DNA from: CAZEQL01 sp964514415
Lineage (GTDB): Bacteria > Chloroflexota > Dehalococcoidia > GIF9 > AB-539-J10
Direction of reading: 5' to 3'
Assembly: GCA_964514415.1 (NCBI GenBank)
Contig: CAZEQL010000004.1
Coordinates: 1-46,931 of the forward strand
DNA: 46,931 nucleotides
The notes under the pieces were generated by a model that saw only the letters and a list, made by a program, of their open reading frames with translations, did no database searches and was not told the DNA's origin. The position numbers were made by a program, and so were the translations under genes. How positions within the stretch are numbered: position 1 is the first letter of the stretch; each line of letters begins with the position of its first letter. This document shows, piece after piece, positions 43,600 to 46,931 of this stretch.

Positions 43600-44204
43600 T
43601 GGAACCAATATCGCAAGTAGTGATTCCTACAGTAACTGAGATGGGTGCTCGCGGCGAGCGTGCCCTTGACATATATTCCCTCTTATTGAAGGAGAGGATT
43701 ATTTTTCTTGGTACACCTATCAATGACCAAATAGCCAATCTTATTATTGCCCAGCTCCTCTATCTAGAACGAGAAGACCCAGAAAAGGATATAAGTCTTT
43801 ACATTCATTGTCCCGGTGGTGTAATTAGTGCCGGATTAGCCATCTACGATACTATGCAGCTTCTTCGCTGTGATATTTCCACCATTTGCGTTGGCTTAGC
43901 AGCCAGCATGGGCACTTTGCTTCTTTGTGCTGGAGCTAAGGGTAAGAGATATAGCTTACCTAACTCCACCATACATCTCCACCAGGCAATTGGTGGCGCT
44001 CAGGGTCAAGCAGCAGATGTCGAGATTGCCGCTCGGGAAATTATGCGCATGCAAGAAAGAATCCGCAATATTATAGCTAAACACACAGCTCAAACGATTG
44101 AGAAGATTGCTCATGATACAGACAGAGACTTTTATCTTGACCCCCAGCAAGCAGTAGAATATGGCATTGTGGATGAGATACTTACCAAGCCTGAAAAGAA
44201 ATAA
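43596..44204 (+). CDS. clpP: ClpP protease subunit
   Basis: The 202-residue serine protease has S104 in GLAASMGTLLL, H129 in TIHLHQAIGG and D178 in DRDFYLD, with the same spacings as E. coli ClpP. It forms tetradecamers that degrade substrates delivered by Clp ATPases. The ATG at 43596 overlaps the tig stop by 4 bases; a second ATG at 43599 is better spaced from AGGAGG, so the true start may be one codon later. No clpX or clpA gene follows within the window. Confidence 0.95.
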   Translation: MMEPISQVVIPTVTEMGARGERALDIYSLLLKERIIFLGTPINDQIANLIIAQLLYLEREDPEKDISLYIHCPGGVISAGLAIYDTMQLLRCDISTICVGLAASMGTLLLCAGAKGKRYSLPNSTIHLHQAIGGAQGQAADVEIAAREIMRMQERIRNIIAKHTAQTIEKIAHDTDRDFYLDPQQAVEYGIVDEILTKPEKK

Positions 44205-44255
44205 AAAATACGCCGCACAGCCGTGTCATAAATTTCAGTATCACAATTAAATGTA

Positions 44256-44426
44256 ATGATAGCTTTATTGGCAAATTGGGTAGAGGTAAGTTCTAGAGCT
44301 TATGTAGCAGATACATCAGCATTTGGTGGACTGGGCAAAGCGGGCTTAATTACCATTATCGTTGTTTCCATAATTCTTATTGCAGTAGTAGTGTGGTTGA
44401 TCAACGGAACTAAGAGGCGAGACTGA
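44256..44426 (+). CDS. Possible small single-pass membrane peptide
   Basis: This 56-codon frame starts MIALLANWVEV, has one hydrophobic segment (GLITIIVVSIILIAVVVWLI, about 31-50) and ends in a basic tail NGTKRRD. No good Shine-Dalgarno is seen before the ATG, which weakens the call. It lies between clpP and a convergent HAD gene, and a hairpin follows its stop directly. The positive-inside rule predicts an N-out, C-in orientation. It could be a small membrane partner of a protease or a chance hydrophobic frame. Confidence 0.45.
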   Translation: MIALLANWVEVSSRAYVADTSAFGGLGKAGLITIIVVSIILIAVVVWLINGTKRRD

Positions 44427-44446
44427 AAGGGGGAAGATAGCCCCTT
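44427..44446. terminator. Hairpin between convergent genes
   Basis: AAGGGG (44427-44432) pairs with CCCCTT (44441-44446) around an 8-base loop, between the small membrane frame and the HAD gene stop. It lacks a T-run, so bidirectional termination is only possible. Confidence 0.4.
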
Positions 44447-44459
44447 AGTTGACATAATA

Positions 44460-45449
44460 TTAACCAAGCTTAGCAGCTTCTTCTCTAACTAGACGTCGGA
44501 TCCTCTTATGTACTTCCAAAACAGGGGATATATCTTTAGCTTCAACCAGCCAATTAAAATGTTCTCTATTTCCTTTCCCGCCATCCTTCTCCTTCTCATT
44601 GACCACCTGCTCAACTGCCCAACGTTTGCCTTTCTCCCAAGCTTCCAGAGCTATCCACAAATCATCCAGGCTTGTGGATGCCATACTTATAGTACAGTAG
44701 GGTAGGGCATACTCATTAGCATTGAAGGCAATAGCTAATCCGCCAGCTTTATTTACAACTTGAAGCATCTTGAAATCTGTGATGCTGTCCCCCAGTGTTA
44801 TCCAATGAGAAAGCGGTTCTCCCATCCTGGCACTAAAATTCCCTAATGCCTCCACTTTGCGTTTCCCACCCACTGGTTTCACCTGGGTTATAATTTTCCC
44901 TGCACTTGTTTGAGGCAATTCTTGCCAGTAAAAACGGTCCAACCTTTCCTTTATCAGGGTATCATCGGCAAAAGGTTCAAGATTTACAATTTCCTCTTCC
45001 TCTCGCTGTAATAAGGCAAACTCGTCTGGGCGTAACACTTGGCGAATTTGATCTAAGGGAAAGAAAGTACATGCTACATTTTCACAAGGTATATCTAGCC
45101 TTTGCGTGATAGAGAGGGCATATTGCTCATAACTGGTGCTAATGCAAAATATATGCCATTCTCGAGATTTGAGCCTGGATATTAATTCAGGAGCGCCTGG
45201 CGTCAAATTAGCTTCTTGCCCCATAATGATAATTTGTTCCTCTTTTACGCCGTGGTAAGCAAGGAAGGGGACAATGAGGGCTAAGGTATCCCCCGGTTCA
45301 TAATCCCGTCTGCCTTCGAGAGTTAGTAAATCATCGTAACGACTAATGACTTCGAAAATCCTGCCGCCGTTAGGAAATAGCTTCATCAATTCATAGGCAT
45401 TATCTTGCGGGGCTAAGGGCCCTTCGAGGTCAAAGCAAATAAGATTCAT
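44460..45449 (-). CDS. EhaR-like HAD superfamily protein
   Basis: The 329-residue protein starts ICFDLEGPLAPQDNAYE, the form seen in HAD proteins annotated in archaea as energy-converting hydrogenase subunit R, and has the later acid motif TLGDSITDFKML. D7 is the expected nucleophile, but the second acid is E9, not D. Phosphatase activity is plausible but unproven, and no hydrogenase genes are near. The ATG at 45449 follows GGAGG at 10 bases; a TTG 12 codons upstream overlaps the formyltransferase end and is less likely. It lies 22 bases after that gene, so the two are co-transcribed. Confidence 0.8.
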   Translation of the reverse strand: MNLICFDLEGPLAPQDNAYELMKLFPNGGRIFEVISRYDDLLTLEGRRDYEPGDTLALIVPFLAYHGVKEEQIIIMGQEANLTPGAPELISRLKSREWHIFCISTSYEQYALSITQRLDIPCENVACTFFPLDQIRQVLRPDEFALLQREEEEIVNLEPFADDTLIKERLDRFYWQELPQTSAGKIITQVKPVGGKRKVEALGNFSARMGEPLSHWITLGDSITDFKMLQVVNKAGGLAIAFNANEYALPYCTISMASTSLDDLWIALEAWEKGKRWAVEQVVNEKEKDGGKGNREHFNWLVEAKDISPVLEVHKRIRRLVREEAAKLG

Positions 45450-45471
45450 TTTGGTTGTGCCTCCTGCCTTC

Positions 45472-46356
45472 CTATAGCAAATCAATCTTTCCCTTGACTG
45501 CCAGATTTATTTCTTCTGTAAGGTTATATCCATTAATGAAATCCCCTTGAGCATCGACCACTTTGCCGCCTCGCATAGCAACTTTCCCTTGACTGAAAGC
45601 TTTGAGCGTGGAAATAATGAGGGGGAACTCCCTGATAAGCTCATGCTGGCGAATTAGCTTGAACAATATGCCTTTGTCATTCTTTTGCCAATACCCTTTG
45701 AAAGGTTCGCTTTGGATTGGAAAAAGACAATAGCTAATCATAGGTCCCCTGTCTAATTCAGGGGTCACCAGATGTATCATTGCTCCTGCTTCTTCAGCCT
45801 GGCTCTGTATCAGTGACCAGACTACCTCCTGCCAGCTACCAACAGGTCCACCGGGAGGCGCTGGATGAAGATTAATCATATTATACTTCCGGCATAGCTC
45901 TTCTCCAATAATAAGCATATAACCGGCCAGAACGCAGATGGCAGGGATGAATTTCTCGATTCTCTTTACAACCTCTCTATCATATTTAAGCCGCCAATCT
46001 TTTTGCTCTCCTGTTGAGGTAATGTCATTATGGGCCCCCATTTTTTCATTGCGGCCCTCTATTCTGTCACTACAAGCCCTCATTTTGTCATTGCGGTTCT
46101 CTACTTTATCATTGCGAGCGAAGCGAAGCAATCCCGATTTGAATCTTCTGTGAGAGAAGCAGATAAGCGATATATTGTAGCTGCGAACTAACTCAAAGAA
46201 TGAATCGCTTTCCCCTGACTCGCCAGGCTCTCGGTTGCTAAAAACAAAGCAGATTTTGCCTTCGATTTCGCCAGCACGGATGCTTTCTTGCACCGCTTGC
46301 AGAAGCCGTCGTGCCGCTTCATCCCTGCCTGTAGAAAACCAACCAATGTTCAACAA
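45472..46356 (-). CDS. Formyltransferase-fold protein with repeat insert
   Basis: The 294-residue protein has the formyl-transferase core: strand NIGWFSTGRD, the NLHPAPPGG motif with the catalytic N and H, and D in ELDRGPM. This matches PurN-like glycinamide or Fmt-like enzymes that use formyl-tetrahydrofolate. Residues about 75-111 are a repeat-derived insert (LLRFARNDK, then a 7-residue repeat) between the first fold half and REVVKRIEKF. The start is a TTG with GGAGG about 12 bases upstream. Which acceptor it formylates is unknown. Confidence 0.8.
   Translation of the reverse strand: MLNIGWFSTGRDEAARRLLQAVQESIRAGEIEGKICFVFSNREPGESGESDSFFELVRSYNISLICFSHRRFKSGLLRFARNDKVENRNDKMRACSDRIEGRNEKMGAHNDITSTGEQKDWRLKYDREVVKRIEKFIPAICVLAGYMLIIGEELCRKYNMINLHPAPPGGPVGSWQEVVWSLIQSQAEEAGAMIHLVTPELDRGPMISYCLFPIQSEPFKGYWQKNDKGILFKLIRQHELIREFPLIISTLKAFSQGKVAMRGGKVVDAQGDFINGYNLTEEINLAVKGKIDLL
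46025..46133 (-). repeat. In-gene repeat with 21-bp tandem array, formyltransferase
   Basis: A full palindromic copy lies at 46107-46133 (TATCATTGCGAGCGAAG-CGAAGCAATCC). Leftward, the TCATT(G/A) motif recurs at exactly 21-base steps: 46025, 46046, 46067, 46088 and 46109. In protein this gives RNDKVEN, RNDKMRA, CSDRIEG, RNEKMGA, HND. Confidence 0.85.
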
Positions 46357-46453
46357 AAGCTAACTTTGCCTCCCCCGCTCTCTTAAAGCTGTTTAATTTT
46401 GTTTTTCAGTTCGATTTTTGGCGTTCTGGAGAGTCTTCACCCCCCAAATTTTT

Positions 46454-46503
46454 GTAGTTACCTGATTCATCAGGCACAGTCGCCCAATAAATTGGGCAAC
46501 TAC
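46454..46503. repeat. Three-way-junction palindromic element
   Basis: GTAGTT (46454-46459) pairs with AACTAC (46498-46503). Inside lie two hairpins, CCTGA-TTCA-TCAGG (46461-46474) and GCCCAAT/ATTGGGC (46482-46497). The fold resembles a small non-autonomous repeat. Only one copy is in the window. Confidence 0.6.
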
Positions 46504-46523
46504 CTTTCTAAATAGCCTCTCCT

Positions 46524-46552
46524 TGTCATTCTGAGCACAGCGAAGAATCTCC
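46524..46552. repeat. Palindromic intergenic repeat, CATTCTGAG family
   Basis: TGTCATTCTGAGCACAGCG-AAGAATCTCC is the inverted-orientation partner of the copy at 6911-6936. It lies 22 bases from the end of the PHP gene. Confidence 0.75.
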
Positions 46553-46573
46553 AAGCCTTTAAACTCTTCTCCT

Positions 46574-46931
46574 TTACTCCACTATACGCTTTCTTATCTT
46601 TGCCCATGTACTAGCAAAATGGACTAATGGACTGGACCTGTGCCCGAATATTCTGCCTTGCAATAAGCAGTTTATAAAATCATCCGGGCCATTGAACTCA
46701 GGCATTTCTACGTAAGCCCGCCCAATTTCGCCTACAGTATGGGCGTCGCTTCCAGCGCTAGCCACTTTCCCATACTCTAGAGTCAATCTCCGAGCTTTAG
46801 TAGAGCTACTGGGGAATGGAGTACGTGAATTGAAAACTTCAATGATGTCAACTTGCGATACAATTTCTCTCGATACCAGTTTTTTGGAATTCTGTAGAGG
46901 CGCTCGGCCATACGGATGGGGGATGCCAACC
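46574..46931 (-). CDS. PHP-domain phosphoesterase, N-terminus cut by window end
   Basis: The frame is open to the right edge; 119 residues are visible, and the start lies outside. It shows PHP-fold motifs: GVPHPYGR, DIIEVFNS and AGSDAHTVGEIGRAYVEM, with metal ligands H in PHP and D, H in SDAH. PHP enzymes include RNA/DNA 5'-3' phosphoesterases such as RNase AM and histidinol phosphatases; the motif set is nearest to the small nuclease-like members. It precedes the formyltransferase gene on the same strand by 217 bases that hold two repeats, so they may be separate units. Confidence 0.85.
   Translation of the reverse strand, partial: VGIPHPYGRAPLQNSKKLVSREIVSQVDIIEVFNSRTPFPSSSTKARRLTLEYGKVASAGSDAHTVGEIGRAYVEMPEFNGPDDFINCLLQGRIFGHRSSPLVHFASTWAKIRKRIVE

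Noticed and set aside
46025..46133. Repeat array as a CRISPR
   Set aside because: Units are only 21 bases, contiguous without spacers and continue an open reading frame; no cas gene is near.

Overview
The window is bacterial. It carries bacterial-type AlaRS and AspRS (the latter with an inserted GAD domain), trigger factor, ClpP, the DNA polymerase III delta subunit, RuvX and three shikimate-pathway genes (one a fusion). Mixed in are genes more often seen in archaea, deep-branching bacteria and thermophiles: mannosyl-3-phosphoglycerate synthase and phosphatase, an MTH1187-type thiamine-binding protein, an EhaR-like HAD protein and a DRG-like TGS GTPase. With the frequent TTG/GTG starts and the many GCGAAGCAATC-type palindromic repeats, my best guess is an anaerobic Chloroflexota (Dehalococcoidia-like) bacterium. 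That placement is inference. I see no rRNA, CRISPR array, transposase or prophage gene.

Layout. (1) 1-6.8 kb is a small defence island: a NACHT NTPase (minus), a divergent single-chain type IIG/ISP restriction-methylation enzyme (plus) and a VapBC toxin-antitoxin pair (minus). (2) 6.9-16.2 kb is a mosaic of single genes: inositol-phosphatase-like enzyme, thiamine-binding protein, two small metallo-beta-lactamase-fold hydrolases, a beta-CASP nuclease, a DRG-like GTPase, DegV, an ADP-ribosylglycohydrolase and an alpha/beta hydrolase. Among them sits a tandem pair, a zinc-ribbon protein and an RRM RNA-binding protein. The zinc-ribbon mRNA can form a perfect 12-bp hairpin that buries its own start codon. 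(3) 16.2-22.2 kb holds tRNA-Leu(UAG), then a sugar nucleotidyltransferase, MpgS, MpgP and a GH38 alpha-mannosidase. Together these read as synthesis and turnover of the compatible solute mannosylglycerate. (4) 22.2-25.9 kb holds YchF, a small unknown protein, HolA and a MscS channel. (5) 26-36.8 kb is a long plus-strand run: alaS-ruvX-aroE, then a GT4 glycosyltransferase, a GH65 disaccharide phosphorylase, a beta-phosphoglucomutase-like HAD, SppA and aroC, several with overlapping ends. (6) 36.8-38.6 kb is an antiparallel type II restriction-modification pair lying between aroC and an aroK-aroB fusion. (7) 38.7-44.4 kb holds aroKB, aspS, tig, clpP and a probable 56-residue membrane peptide. 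(8) 44.4-46.9 kb is a minus-strand group: PHP phosphoesterase (cut by the window end), a formyltransferase-fold protein and an EhaR-like HAD protein.

The most unusual signals are these. A palindromic repeat family has inserted in frame into at least five protein genes here (alaS, ruvX, aroC, aroKB and the formyltransferase); in the last it continues into a perfect-period 21-bp tandem repeat. The AlaRS is about 1010 residues long, with two extra blocks, one resembling a surface-protein CARDB/Ig-like strand pair. The zinc-ribbon gene has a start-codon-occluding hairpin behind a strong promoter. The type II methyltransferase has catalytic motif DPLF where DPPF/DPPY is expected.
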